A DNA stretch of 64,000 bases from Actinoallomurus vinaceus (GCF_039542055.1 NZ_BAABHK010000020.1:120240-184239), one strand, 5' to 3'. Counted from the first letter of the stretch, positions 32,958-42,046 are shown. The notes: generated by a model from the letters alone, not told the origin. Made by a program: numbers and translations.

Positions 32958-35888
32958 CTACCCGGCCGGCGTCAGGGCGAGGACCCGCGCCACGGCGTCG
33001 GCGGTGCCGGAATGCGCGGCGACGAGGGCGCCCACCGGACCGGGATCGCCGGGAACGCCCCCGGCGCGCCGCCATCCGGCGTCGCGGCCGAGGAGTCCGG
33101 CCACGGCGTCGCACGCCGCCGGATGGCGGGCCACGAGCTCGGCGACCGCCCGCGCTGACGCCGGGACCGAAGCCGCCGCCGGGTCCCGCTGACTCGGTGC
33201 CGCGGACCACGGAGGCACCCAGGCGTCGACGGCGGGCAAGGTGGCGGGGAACGCGCGGCCCGCCTCCCGTACGAGCACCGGCACCAGTTCGGGCGCCTGA
33301 GCCCGCAGCGTGGTGATCAGCTTGGGGAGCCAGGGGAGAAGCACCGGGTCCGGCAGCCGGGCGAACGCCTTGGACATCATCTCGACCACGACCGGCGCCA
33401 GCGACGGGGCGGGCTCGAGCGCCTGGACGAACCCGCTCAGGTAGAGCGGGATCGACGGGACGACGAGCGGGTTGGCCAGCAGCGCGTCGTACCGTGCGCG
33501 CAGCTCGGCGAGCGGCAGCACCCCGAGCTGCGACTGCGCCGCCCACAGCAGCGCGACCTTGGCGGGCGCCTCCGGATGCGACTGCTTCACGGCGAGTTCG
33601 AGCTGAGAGTGGTCACAGCCGAGCGACAGCGCGAGGCTCTCCATCCCGAACAGGAACCCGAGCATCGCCGCCACCTGGCGGACGCCGGTGTCGTCGTCCA
33701 CGAAGGCGGCCGGCAGCAGCGTGCAGTAGTGCGCGTATCCGGCGGTGACGAAGCGTTCGCACCACTCCGGCAGCGCGGGCTCCGTGGCACGGAAGTGGGC
33801 CAGCAGCCCGCGGATGCGGCGCAGCACCTCCGGGGCGTCGTCCACCGTGCGCTCGCCGGCGAGGAGCTCGACCGCCCGATGCCCCAGGTCGTCGGCGACC
33901 CGCCGGCCGCGCAGGTGGAGGAGGGCGTCTTCCACGGCCGTCAGCGCGACCGCGGCCGTCGCCTTCGGGTCCGCGACCGCTCGGCGCAGCCGCTGCTCCA
34001 GCACCTGCTCGACGGTGACGCCTTCGTACCCGAGCTCGACGATCGACCGCTGGTCACGGCCGATCGCCAGGTCCCAGCTCTCCTGGATCGGGCGTTCGCC
34101 GAGCCGGCGCGTGCCCATGATGGGGCGGACCGTGCCCTCCGGCAGCAGGCGGCGCAGCACCCAGAGGAGGTCGGAACAGGGCCGCAGGTCCGGGTTCGCG
34201 TCGAGGTCGAGCAGGGCCCGCTGGATCGTGCGCTTGGTGAGGTCGAGCCCGAGCGGCTCCAGCCGGTCGAACACGTCGCGGGCCAGCGGCGGGAGCGACT
34301 CGTAGCCGACCTGCCCGATACGGTCGCCGCCGAGCAGGATCTCGCACAGGCGCCGCACGTCGCGGCGTCCCGGCACGACGTCCTTCTCGATGCAGGTGAC
34401 CGCCGCGTCCTGGAAGTCGTACGGGGTGGGCCGCCCCCGCCCGCGCAGACCCGCCAGCAGGATCGACGTCTCGAACACCGCGATCGCGTCGGCCGTGCTC
34501 GCGAGGTAGCCGTTGCGGCGGGCGAGGCGGACGATGTCGACGCACCAGCCGAGGAGCTCGTCCTCGTCGAGACCGTCCAGGGCGGGCGGCCGGGCCAGGA
34601 ACCCGGACAGCCGGTCGGCCACCGGCTCGCCCGGATCGGCCGCCGGGCGGGCGCGGGCGGCCTTCGGCGGCTTCGACTCGCCCTTCTGGCCCTTGAGCCG
34701 GAACGGCGTGACGCCGCCGCGTTTGAGCGCCTTCGCCCAGGTCGCCGCGGCGACCGACACCGACCCGGGGGCCAGCCCGAACTGCGCCTCGATCGCGGAG
34801 TGGCTCGAGGGGATCAGGCCGTACTGCCAGCGGGTCGCCGTGCGGGGGCTGATCTCGTACGGCGCCTCCGCGCGCAGCCCGAACTGCTCGACCCGGCTGG
34901 CCGCGTGGAAGGCGCCGCAGACGTACAGGCAACGTGCCGGGTCGGCGCCGGACGTGGCGAGGTGCTCGCGCATGCGCGTCCACATGTAGCGCTCGCGGTC
35001 CTCGTCACGGTCGTTGCGCGCGTCGTGGTCGGGGCGGAGCCTCCGGAAGAGACTGCCGATCATGACCATGACCTGCCGGTAGGTGTCGTAGTCGGCGCCG
35101 GTCAGCGGCTGCTCGACGTACTGGTCCCACCACTCGGACCAGTGCCGCACCTTGCCGTGGTGCAGCAGGTACGCCTCGAGCTCGGCGAAGCGCGGCCGCA
35201 GATCGCCGATCTCGATGCCGACCGCGTCGCCGTGCAGGGCCGCGCCCTCCCGGTCGTCCTGTGCCTCGTCGCCTGCGGGCTCGGCAGGCGTGCGCGGCTC
35301 CCACTGGAAGACGTGGTCGGTGGACCGGTCGACCAGGACGAGCTCGACGCCGGGAGTGTCGAGCGCGTACGCGATGGCCTGGTACTCCGCCGACGCCTCG
35401 GTGATGGGCGCCACGACGCTGAGCGGCGCCCAGGCCACCGGGAAGTCGTCGAGCTCCGTCGCGAACGACTGCAGCGCGACCGGCAGTCGGCAGTTGCGCA
35501 GTTCGTCGAGGAGCGGCCGCAGGTCCTCGCACAGCTCGAGGTAGATGACCGTGGGCAGCTTCTCGCGCAGCCTGCGCGCCATCGCCAGGGCCGAGGCGGG
35601 CGAGTGATGGCAGACCGGGAAGATCTCCAGCTCCTCGCGCAGCGCCCGATCGACGTCGTCGACCATGCCGGCCAGCATCTCGGGCACCGCGCTCGCGCCA
35701 CCGCCCCCGGCGAACGCGACGGCCGCGTCGAGCAGCCGCTCCCGCAGCGCCCCGAACGGTCCCGCGAGGGTCGGCTCCCTCCCGAGAGGGTCGCCGGCTT
35801 CCCCGCGTGCGGCTTCGGCCGGCGTCGCTTCGCCGACGAGAGGGTCCCCGGCTTCGGGTGCGGCTTCGGACAGGGTCGGCTCGGTCAT
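32958..35888 (-). CDS. DUF5682 family protein of the MoxR/VWA/SWIM cassette
   Basis: A 976-residue protein. After an acidic Pro/Glu-rich N-terminus comes the DUF5682 region: FPVCHHSPASALAMARRLRE, VIYLELCEDLRPLLDELRNC, FATELDDFPVAWAPLSVVAP, LYVCGAFHAASRVEQFGLRA. The pattern of Glu/Asp and His recalls TraB/PrgY-like erythromycin-esterase-fold proteins. A long helical C-terminus follows (YDFQDAAVTCIEKDVVPGRR and onward). It is last in a five-gene operon, overlapping MoxR by ATGA. Homologues sit with MoxR, VWA and SWIM genes in many bacteria, including the Escherichia coli yeh locus as I recall. The biochemical role is unknown. Confidence 0.85.
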   Translation of the reverse strand: MTEPTLSEAAPEAGDPLVGEATPAEAARGEAGDPLGREPTLAGPFGALRERLLDAAVAFAGGGGASAVPEMLAGMVDDVDRALREELEIFPVCHHSPASALAMARRLREKLPTVIYLELCEDLRPLLDELRNCRLPVALQSFATELDDFPVAWAPLSVVAPITEASAEYQAIAYALDTPGVELVLVDRSTDHVFQWEPRTPAEPAGDEAQDDREGAALHGDAVGIEIGDLRPRFAELEAYLLHHGKVRHWSEWWDQYVEQPLTGADYDTYRQVMVMIGSLFRRLRPDHDARNDRDEDRERYMWTRMREHLATSGADPARCLYVCGAFHAASRVEQFGLRAEAPYEISPRTATRWQYGLIPSSHSAIEAQFGLAPGSVSVAAATWAKALKRGGVTPFRLKGQKGESKPPKAARARPAADPGEPVADRLSGFLARPPALDGLDEDELLGWCVDIVRLARRNGYLASTADAIAVFETSILLAGLRGRGRPTPYDFQDAAVTCIEKDVVPGRRDVRRLCEILLGGDRIGQVGYESLPPLARDVFDRLEPLGLDLTKRTIQRALLDLDANPDLRPCSDLLWVLRRLLPEGTVRPIMGTRRLGERPIQESWDLAIGRDQRSIVELGYEGVTVEQVLEQRLRRAVADPKATAAVALTAVEDALLHLRGRRVADDLGHRAVELLAGERTVDDAPEVLRRIRGLLAHFRATEPALPEWCERFVTAGYAHYCTLLPAAFVDDDTGVRQVAAMLGFLFGMESLALSLGCDHSQLELAVKQSHPEAPAKVALLWAAQSQLGVLPLAELRARYDALLANPLVVPSIPLYLSGFVQALEPAPSLAPVVVEMMSKAFARLPDPVLLPWLPKLITTLRAQAPELVPVLVREAGRAFPATLPAVDAWVPPWSAAPSQRDPAAASVPASARAVAELVARHPAACDAVAGLLGRDAGWRRAGGVPGDPGPVGALVAAHSGTADAVARVLALTPAG

Positions 35889-37003
35889 GAGAGCGTGTCC
35901 AGGGCCTGGCGGCCGCCGTCGAGGAAGGCCTGCCAGGGCGCGCCGTCGTCCTGCTTGCTGCGCGGCTCGATCACCCCGTGCCAGAACTTGTTGAGGATCG
36001 CCAGGTCCTCCGGGCTGCGGCGGGCGAGCGAGCCGACCAGCGAGCTCGCGAGCGTCTCCGCGTGGAGCGAACGGTCGCCGAAGAACTGGCTGTGCAGGAT
36101 GGCGTCCTCCAGGACGCCGATCTGCTCTGCCGTGGACAGCGCCGACTCCAGCTTCTCGTCGTCGCTGGTGGCCGAGGCCGCCGCGGCGCGCAGGTCGGCG
36201 AAGCTCTGCAGCAGGATGTCCAGCAGCGCCGGCGGCACGTCCAGGTCGATGCGGTGCCGGCGCAGCAGCTCCGTCGTACGGAAGCGGACGATCTCCGCCT
36301 CGCTGCGCTTGCTCGTCACCACCGGGATGCGGACGAAGTTGAACCGCCGCTTCAGCGCGGACGACAGGTCGTTCACGCCCCGGTCACGGCTGTTGGCCGT
36401 GGCGATGATCGAGAATCCCGGATTGGCGAAGACGATGTTGTCGTCGTCGAGCTCGGGGATCGAGACGTACTTCTCGGACAGGATGGAGATCAGCGCGTCC
36501 TGGACGTCGCTCGTCGACCGGGTCAGCTCCTCGAACCGCCCGATCACCCCCTGCTCCATCGCCGTCATGATCGGCGACGGGATCATCGACTCGCGGGACT
36601 GCCCCTTGGCGATCACCATGGAGACGTTCCACGAGTACTTGATGTGGTCCTCGGTGGTGCCGGCCGTCCCCTGCACGACCAGCGTCGAGTTACGGCAGAT
36701 GGCCGCCGACAGCAGCTCGGCGAGCCAGCTCTTGCCGGTGCCGGGATCGCCGATCAGCAGCAGGCCACGGTCGGAGGCGAGCGTGACGATGCTCCGCTCG
36801 ACGAAGCTCCGGTCGCCGAACCACTTCTGCGGGATCTCCCGGTCGAGCCCGTCCGACCGCTCGGAGCCCAGGATGAACAGGCGGACCATGCGGGGGCTCA
36901 GCCGCCAGGAGAACGGCTTGGGCCCGTCGTCGACGGACTCCAGCCAGTCGAGCTCCTCGGCGTACTTGACCTCGGCCGGGGCGCGCAGCATCTCATCGGT
37001 CAT
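35885..37003 (-). CDS. MoxR-family AAA+ ATPase
   Basis: A 372-residue AAA+ ATPase. Walker A is GDPGTGKS (85-92). ISILSEKYVSIPEL and the sensor-1-like IIATANSRDRGVNDLSSALK with RRFNFVRIPVV follow, the MoxR hallmark region. A helical lid (LDILLQSFADLRAAAAS) and C-terminus FWHGVIEPRSKQDDGAPWQA complete it. ATG 37003 has GGAG 9 nt upstream and lies 11 bp after the VWA stop. MoxR ATPases act with VWA proteins as chaperone-like remodelling pairs, as the gene order suggests here. Confidence 0.93.
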   Translation of the reverse strand: MTDEMLRAPAEVKYAEELDWLESVDDGPKPFSWRLSPRMVRLFILGSERSDGLDREIPQKWFGDRSFVERSIVTLASDRGLLLIGDPGTGKSWLAELLSAAICRNSTLVVQGTAGTTEDHIKYSWNVSMVIAKGQSRESMIPSPIMTAMEQGVIGRFEELTRSTSDVQDALISILSEKYVSIPELDDDNIVFANPGFSIIATANSRDRGVNDLSSALKRRFNFVRIPVVTSKRSEAEIVRFRTTELLRRHRIDLDVPPALLDILLQSFADLRAAAASATSDDEKLESALSTAEQIGVLEDAILHSQFFGDRSLHAETLASSLVGSLARRSPEDLAILNKFWHGVIEPRSKQDDGAPWQAFLDGGRQALDTLS

Positions 37004-37014
37004 CGTTCGTACTC

Positions 37015-38400
37015 CTAGTCCAGGAAGTTCTTCAGTTCGAAGACGAGCTTGCGGATGTGTCCTGAGATCACAGGCGTACCGAGGGTCTTGAAGCGCTGGC
37101 GGAACCAGGGGTTCACGCTCTGGTGCCCGGAGCTGTTCACCGAGCCGACCGGGATGAACTTCACCCCGGAGCGGTGCACCGCCTGGATGCCGTCGAACAG
37201 CGGCTGCGACCGGTCGAACTCGTAGAAGTCGGAGATCCACACCATCACGGTGTTGCGCGGATCGGTGATCTTCGGTTGGGCCATGGCCATGGCGACGGGC
37301 CCGTCGTTGCCGCCGCCGAGCTTCGTGCGCAGCAGCACCTCGAACGGGTCGTGCACCCAGGGCGTCAGGTCGAGCGCCCGCGTGTCGTACGCGATCAGGT
37401 GGACGTCGACCTTGGGCAGGCCTGCGAAGATCGACGCGAGGATCGTGCAGTTCACCATCGAGTCGACCATCGACCCGGACTGGTCGACGACCACGATCAG
37501 GCGGGCGGGCGTGGTGCGTTCGGCCGTCTGCCGGTAGAAGAGCCGGTCGACGTACAGCCGCTCCTCCTCCGGGTCCCAGTTGGTGAGGTTCTTCCAGATG
37601 GTGCGGTCGAGGTCGAGGTTGCGGAACACCCGCTTCGGCGGCACCGACCGGTCGATCGTGCCCGCGCTGGTCTGCGCGACCTGGGTGCGCAGCACTTCGG
37701 CGACCTCGTCGACGTAGCGGCGGATCAGCGCCTTGGCGTTGGCCAGCGCCAATCCCGAGAGGTTCGCCTTGTCGCGCAGCAGCTGCTCGATGAGCGACAT
37801 GCTCGGCGTCAGCTGGCGGGCCAGCGCGGGATCGGCCAGCACCTCGCGCAGCCGCATCCGGCCGACGAGGTCGCCCTCGAGCCCCGACAGCACGCCGGCC
37901 AGCTCGCCCGCACCCTCGTCGCCGCACGCCCGCTTGAGCCATCCGGCGTCCCGTTGCCAGTCGGCCAGCTGCGTCGCGGTCACGCTGCCGGATCCGGTCG
38001 ACAGCACGTTGAGCAGCAGCTTTGATACGAGCGCTGCCCGGCGTACCCGCTGATCGTCGTCGCCGGGGGCCATCAGGCCCGCCAGTTCGTCCTCCAGATC
38101 GGGGAAGCGCTGGACTAGGTTGTCCACCGACACGGAGGGGTCGAGCAGGGCCAGCGGCAGTCCGATGTCCTCGACGATCGCCACGCTCGCGGCCTCCAGC
38201 GCGGGCTGCTCCTCGTGGTCGAACATCCGCGCCAGGAGCCGCCAGTAGAGGACCTGCCGCCGATTCTCCTCGGCAGTGCCGGAGTCGCTCGGTGCCGCGT
38301 CGGGGGTGTGCCCGCTCGTCGCCGGGTCAGCGGCGTGACCGCTCTGTTCCGCGTCAGCGGCGTAATCGCTCGGTGCCGCGTCGGGGGTGTGCTCGCTCAT
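37015..38400 (-). CDS. VWA domain-containing protein (MIDAS intact)
   Basis: A 461-residue protein. The N-terminal 42 residues are acidic/low-complexity with an internal repeat (TPDAAPSD at 5-12 and 32-39). A helical middle domain follows, then a von Willebrand A domain with an intact MIDAS, LIVVVDQSGSMVDSMVN (Asp306, Ser308, Ser310), and later WISDFYEFDRSQPLFDGIQA. Such proteins partner MoxR AAA+ ATPases. The start overlaps the stop of the upstream 462-residue gene by four bases. Confidence 0.92.
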   Translation of the reverse strand: MSEHTPDAAPSDYAADAEQSGHAADPATSGHTPDAAPSDSGTAEENRRQVLYWRLLARMFDHEEQPALEAASVAIVEDIGLPLALLDPSVSVDNLVQRFPDLEDELAGLMAPGDDDQRVRRAALVSKLLLNVLSTGSGSVTATQLADWQRDAGWLKRACGDEGAGELAGVLSGLEGDLVGRMRLREVLADPALARQLTPSMSLIEQLLRDKANLSGLALANAKALIRRYVDEVAEVLRTQVAQTSAGTIDRSVPPKRVFRNLDLDRTIWKNLTNWDPEEERLYVDRLFYRQTAERTTPARLIVVVDQSGSMVDSMVNCTILASIFAGLPKVDVHLIAYDTRALDLTPWVHDPFEVLLRTKLGGGNDGPVAMAMAQPKITDPRNTVMVWISDFYEFDRSQPLFDGIQAVHRSGVKFIPVGSVNSSGHQSVNPWFRQRFKTLGTPVISGHIRKLVFELKNFLD

Positions 38401-39785
38401 TTCCGCAGCAGCCTTCCCGCCCGCTCACGCAGCACGGCGACCGCGTCACCGGCTCTGGCCTCGGCCTTGACGACCTTCGGATCCGTCGGGCCGAGCGCCC
38501 AGTCGCCGGTGTGCGCCTCCACGGGCTTGCGCTTGACCGTCGCCTGCACCGCGAGCGGCTGCAGCAGCCATCGGCCGCCGTCCCAGCGGAGCAGGCCGAT
38601 GCACGCCGACGACGCGGCCACCAGCTCGGGCGTCAGCGGGCCGCAGCCCGGCAGCCGGTCCAGGTCGACGGTCAGGGTCTTCCCGTCCAGGTCGAGCGCG
38701 TCGCCGTCCACGGCGTACCCCTCCAGCAGGACGGGCTCCGCGATGCGTACGGGATGCCGGTCGAGGGGAGGTGCGGCCGGCTCGAGCGCGTCCGCGAGCC
38801 GGAGCCGGGCCGTCGCGAACGGCTCGGCCGGCTCCCCGAGAGTGGCCTGGTCGTCCCGCCACAGCAGGTCGCCGCCCGCCGTGCCGGGCACGTCCGCGAG
38901 CTCCACGCTCCGGTGCTCGGCCAGCGCCTTCAACAGCACCGGATGCCCGTCCAGCAGCCGCCACAACGCCGGGCCGACGATCGTGTCGACCTTCGCGGCG
39001 GCGACGCTCGTCCGTACGAGCCGGGGCGAGGAACCGTCGGCGGGCTCGAGGATCGCGTGCATTTGGATCTGAACGGCGGTGCCGTGCTCGTGCACGTCGA
39101 CGCCGAGCGGCAGGAGCCGTCCCGACACCACGCTGCCCGGCTCTGCCGCACTCTGGGCGCCCGGCTGCGACAGCAGCAGGGCACGCGCCCACAGGTCGGC
39201 CCAGCGCCGGGCGGGCACCCGCTCCATCGTCGCGACCGGACAGGAGGCGCGCAGCTCCGCGGCCAGGCCGTCGAGCAGCACCGCGAGCCGCCGCCGGCCG
39301 GGCTCGGCGAGCAGAGCGGAGATGGCCTGGTCGGAGGCCGACACCAGGTCGTGGTCGACTCCCCGCCACCCGGCGATGGCCACTTCCTGCAGCCAGGACC
39401 GGCTCGCCGCGAGCGGGCCGTCGGCCGCCGACGCGGACGGCGTCCCCTCCCACGACGCCCTGGTCCGCCCGAGCGCCGTGTCGATACGGTCGAGCTGCGC
39501 GTCGTGCACCGCCCCGACCAGCGCCGTACGGGCACCCGCGAGCACCGCCAGCTGCTCGTCTCCGATCGAACCCGCCGTGACCTTCTCGACGGCCTCGCTT
39601 GTCGCCGGGCCGAGCGGAGTCTCGCCCAGTGCCCCGGCCACGGCCGCGAGGTGCCCGACGTGCTGCTCATCCAGCCGCGCGAAGCCGTGTACGAGAGCCG
39701 CGTCGAACCCGGCCACCAGATCCAGGGTCTCCTCGACCCCCGGCACCGCCCCGTCGAGCAGGGCCGCCAACTGCACACCGAGCAT
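38397..39785 (-). CDS. Unnamed 462-residue protein of the MoxR/VWA cassette
   Basis: A cytoplasmic protein with no motif I can name. The N-terminal 220 residues are helical (LGVQLAALLDGAVPGVEETL, ALVHGFARLDEQHVGHLAAV). The C-terminal half is beta-rich with LWRLLDGHPVLLKALAEHRS and LRWDGGRWLLQPLAVQATVK, the latter a W-rich strand typical of bacterial WD/WGR-like add-ons. ATG 39785 overlaps the SWIM gene stop (TGATG) and its end overlaps the VWA gene, so it is a core cassette component. Its position suggests an adaptor. Confidence 0.8.
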   Translation of the reverse strand: MLGVQLAALLDGAVPGVEETLDLVAGFDAALVHGFARLDEQHVGHLAAVAGALGETPLGPATSEAVEKVTAGSIGDEQLAVLAGARTALVGAVHDAQLDRIDTALGRTRASWEGTPSASAADGPLAASRSWLQEVAIAGWRGVDHDLVSASDQAISALLAEPGRRRLAVLLDGLAAELRASCPVATMERVPARRWADLWARALLLSQPGAQSAAEPGSVVSGRLLPLGVDVHEHGTAVQIQMHAILEPADGSSPRLVRTSVAAAKVDTIVGPALWRLLDGHPVLLKALAEHRSVELADVPGTAGGDLLWRDDQATLGEPAEPFATARLRLADALEPAAPPLDRHPVRIAEPVLLEGYAVDGDALDLDGKTLTVDLDRLPGCGPLTPELVAASSACIGLLRWDGGRWLLQPLAVQATVKRKPVEAHTGDWALGPTDPKVVKAEARAGDAVAVLRERAGRLLRK

Positions 39786-40270
39786 CAGCGCACCGCCCCC
39801 ATCGCCGGGAACCACTGCAGCTCACCGATGGGCTCCGTGGTGTCCGCGAGCTCCAGGTAGGCCAGGTGCCGCAGGAAGCGGCTGAACACCACGGCGGCCG
39901 GCGCGGGCTCCGGCGAACCGTCCAGCCGGCTCATCAGGTCCTCGCCCTCGCCCACGTCCACCCGCAGGTACCGGGCGACGCGGTCGAGGCCGTACTGCAG
40001 CACCGCCTCGTCGACCAGCGCCCGCAGGTGCTTGCACGGCGCGCCGTGCAGCCCGCCGCAAGGCCGGTTGTTGTTCGTGCCGCAGCTGTAGCCGTGGGTG
40101 CGCGCGGCGATCGACGAGACGTAGACGCGGGCGATGTCCGATCCGCTGGACACGACGCCCTGCAGCCGCCCGTCCGCCAACTCGACGAACGGCACCTTCG
40201 CCAGCTTCCGCGGCCGGACCGGCGGGACGACCCGCACGACGCTCCGCCGCTCCCACTCGTCCGCGGTCAT
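39785..40270 (-). CDS. SWIM zinc-finger protein
   Basis: A 161-residue protein, first in the cassette. A beta-strand region (RVVPPVRPRKLAKVPFVELA and GRLQGVVSSGSDIARVYVSS) leads into the zinc-binding segment with Cys63, Cys71, Cys79 and His81 (SCGTNNNRPCGGLHGAPCKH), a CX7CX7CXH spacing that is looser than the classic CXCXnCXH SWIM. The C-terminus is helical. It may bind nucleic acid or substrate proteins for the MoxR/VWA machine. ATG 40270 fits the family better than the longer GTG frame to 40300. Confidence 0.85.
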   Translation of the reverse strand: MTADEWERRSVVRVVPPVRPRKLAKVPFVELADGRLQGVVSSGSDIARVYVSSIAARTHGYSCGTNNNRPCGGLHGAPCKHLRALVDEAVLQYGLDRVARYLRVDVGEGEDLMSRLDGSPEPAPAAVVFSRFLRHLAYLELADTTEPIGELQWFPAMGAVR

Positions 40271-40654
40271 CACCGGCGCCCTTCCACACGCGCTCGGCAC
40301 GGCCGATCACGGACCGGCGAACCGCCCCAGAACAGGCTCGGGGACTGCGCGGACCGCCTCACCGCCCGACCCGTACGCGCGCCTTCGCGCCGGCCGGAGA
40401 CAGGGTTCGACATGGGGGAAGCCTCTCTTCTCGGGGACCCGCGAGGAGAGCATGACCGACCCCGGTGACATTTCCCGGCACCCCGATGACCGGGTCCGAA
40501 AGTGTCGGTGGCAGGTGCGATGATCAGGCCCTTGGCGGCCGATACGCCCGACGAGGCGCGCCCTACGGCTTGGTGAACCGTCCGGGGAGCAGGCACGGAT
40601 CGTGCTTTCGTCGGTTGGCTCAGTGACGATTCGGCGAGCGAGAGGATTCTCGCG
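40271..40654. other. Divergent intergenic region, cassette promoter
   Basis: 384 bp between the SWIM cassette (minus) and the small amyloid-motif-like protein (plus), with no credible gene. It contains an imperfect stem CTCTTCTCG / CGAGGAGAG at about 40432-40457. Divergent promoters must lie here, but I see no clear -35/-10 pairs. Confidence 0.5.
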
Positions 40655-41035
40655 GTGGACGTGACGGCGGTGTCGGAGGCGGTCGCCCTGATGGCGGCCG
40701 CCGGCGCGGTGTCGGGAGTGGCGAAGCACACCGCGCTGGGCGTGGTCGCCCGCATCCGGGAACGGGTTCGCGCGGTCTTCGACGCGGACGCGCGGTCGAT
40801 GGACGCTCTCGAACAGGCCGTCGGGCATCCCTCGGACGAGGAGCGGATCGGCGAGCCGGCCGCGGCACTGACCTGGTACGCCCGACGCGACGAGGGCTTC
40901 GCCGCCGAGCTCGCCGGATGGGCCGCCGAGTACGCGCCCGCGGGATCGGTCGTGCAGAACGTCCGCGCCGGTCGCGAGGCCTACACGGCGGGCCGCGACA
41001 TGACGATCAATCGGCGACGCGACCCGTCGGAGTAG
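40655..41035 (+). CDS. Small protein with C-terminal amyloid-signalling-like motif
   Basis: A 126-residue protein from GTG 40655. The N-terminus is an amphipathic/hydrophobic helix (AVSEAVALMAAAGAVSGVAK) followed by helical sequence. The last 30 residues read VVQNVRAGREAYTAGRDMTI plus a basic tail. The Q-N-V-x-A-G ... Y-x-A-G-R-D-M-T-I pattern resembles the short beta-arch motifs (BASS/RHIM-like) found at the ends of actinobacterial NLR-associated proteins. It is divergent from the MoxR/VWA cassette. Assignment is by pattern only; function is unknown. Confidence 0.6.
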   Translation: MDVTAVSEAVALMAAAGAVSGVAKHTALGVVARIRERVRAVFDADARSMDALEQAVGHPSDEERIGEPAAALTWYARRDEGFAAELAGWAAEYAPAGSVVQNVRAGREAYTAGRDMTINRRRDPSE

Positions 41036-41182
41036 CCGGCGATGGCGACCTACGGGGACGCCGGTACGCCGGGCGACCGCATCCGCCAGGACACCCACGC
41101 AGCACCCGACCGATACGGTGCCCGATCCGTCACAAAGGACGCCACACCGAAAGAACCAGCGAGGCGCCTCCGGCCGGCCGCA

Positions 41183-41626
41183 TCAAGCGCTGACGAGATC
41201 CTCGAGGGCGGAAGCGGTCTCGCTCGCTACATCGCGCCCTTTCCGCAGTTCGTCAAGCAGCGCCTGGCCGATGCCCTTGGTCGCAACATCTTCTTCGGAT
41301 ACGACCGTTCCAGAGCGGACCTTCCCGTCGATCGCCAGCACGCCCATGACCGGCCGGCCTCGGAAGACAGCATCCAAGGCATCGAGCAACTCAGCCCCCG
41401 ACGCGGACATGAGCATCTCGGCCTCGTCGGCGGAGACATGGGCGTACACCCAGACGTTCCCCTCCATGACATGGCCGTCGACACAGTCGAAGACAAAGAA
41501 CTTGCCTCGCTGTCGCACGATGCCGCACGTCGGGAAGTTGTAGCGATCGAACTCCACTACCGCCTCAGCATCTTCGGAGGGAAGCCAAGGTGGTGTACCA
41601 ATCGTGATCTCGATCAGATCGTTCAC
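41183..41626 (-). CDS. Hypothetical protein, coupled to upstream small gene
   Basis: A 147-residue acidic protein (WLPSEDAEAVVEFDRYNFPT, FFVFDCVDGHVMEGNVWVYA, ELLDALDAVFRGRPVMGVLA) of mixed alpha/beta character, no named family. GTG 41626 is chosen because GGAGGGG lies 7 nt upstream and the GTG overlaps the stop of the preceding gene (GTGA); an in-frame ATG at 41644 would leave that signal inside. Size, acidity and coupling to another small protein are what immunity proteins show, but this is not evidence of one. Confidence 0.65.
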   Translation of the reverse strand: MNDLIEITIGTPPWLPSEDAEAVVEFDRYNFPTCGIVRQRGKFFVFDCVDGHVMEGNVWVYAHVSADEAEMLMSASGAELLDALDAVFRGRPVMGVLAIDGKVRSGTVVSEEDVATKGIGQALLDELRKGRDVASETASALEDLVSA

Positions 41627-42015
41627 AGATGCCCCTCCTTCCACTTACATTCGGCACCCTTCAAGCATGCCTTGAACGCGCGTATCTCATCCTCTGTCCA
41701 GGCCACGTTGCCGTCTAGATTTGCAACGGAAACGTGATCAGAGTTCAGTGCTGTCGGCGTATGCCATACCTGGAATCCTGCCGCACGTAAGCTACCCGCA
41801 GTGATGTACCGAACACCATCACCTGCGGTGGCGTGCTGCTTCCTCCGGTTCACCGACCTCGCAGCCTCGTCAAGCGTCACCTTCCCCCGGATGAACGAGA
41901 GTTCATCTTGGCCGTATGCGGGACAACACTTGAACGGCTCGTTATTGATCAGTTGGACGAGGCTTCCGTACTGACTGAGCCACTCATCATCCTCGATCTC
42001 ATCAGCTTGAGCGAT
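41623..42015 (-). CDS. Hypothetical protein with unusual or missing start codon
   Basis: The protein-like frame runs from the TAG at about 42046 to 41623 and includes DDEWLSQYGSLVQLINNEPF, GQDELSFIRGKVTLDEAARS, GVRYITAGSLRAAGFQVWHT and LNSDHVSVANLDGNVAWTED. This resembles a recurring unnamed family of about 130 residues. The first ATG/GTG in frame is GTG 41880, which would cut off the conserved N-terminal third and has no spaced Shine-Dalgarno. A strong GGGGGAGG lies just before an ATC codon at 42015, suggesting an ATC start or a mutated ATG. It is coupled to the next gene. Confidence 0.5.
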   Translation of the reverse strand: MAQADEIEDDEWLSQYGSLVQLINNEPFKCCPAYGQDELSFIRGKVTLDEAARSVNRRKQHATAGDGVRYITAGSLRAAGFQVWHTPTALNSDHVSVANLDGNVAWTEDEIRAFKACLKGAECKWKEGHL

Positions 42016-42046
42016 GTCGCCTCCCCCAGTCGACTGCCAGCCTGAC

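Noticed and set aside
33576..37091. Very long plus-strand open frame (over 1,100 codons) opposite DUF5682 and MoxR
   Set aside because: It is the GC-rich antisense shadow of two well-supported minus-strand genes; its translation is low-complexity Arg/Gln/His-rich with no domain.
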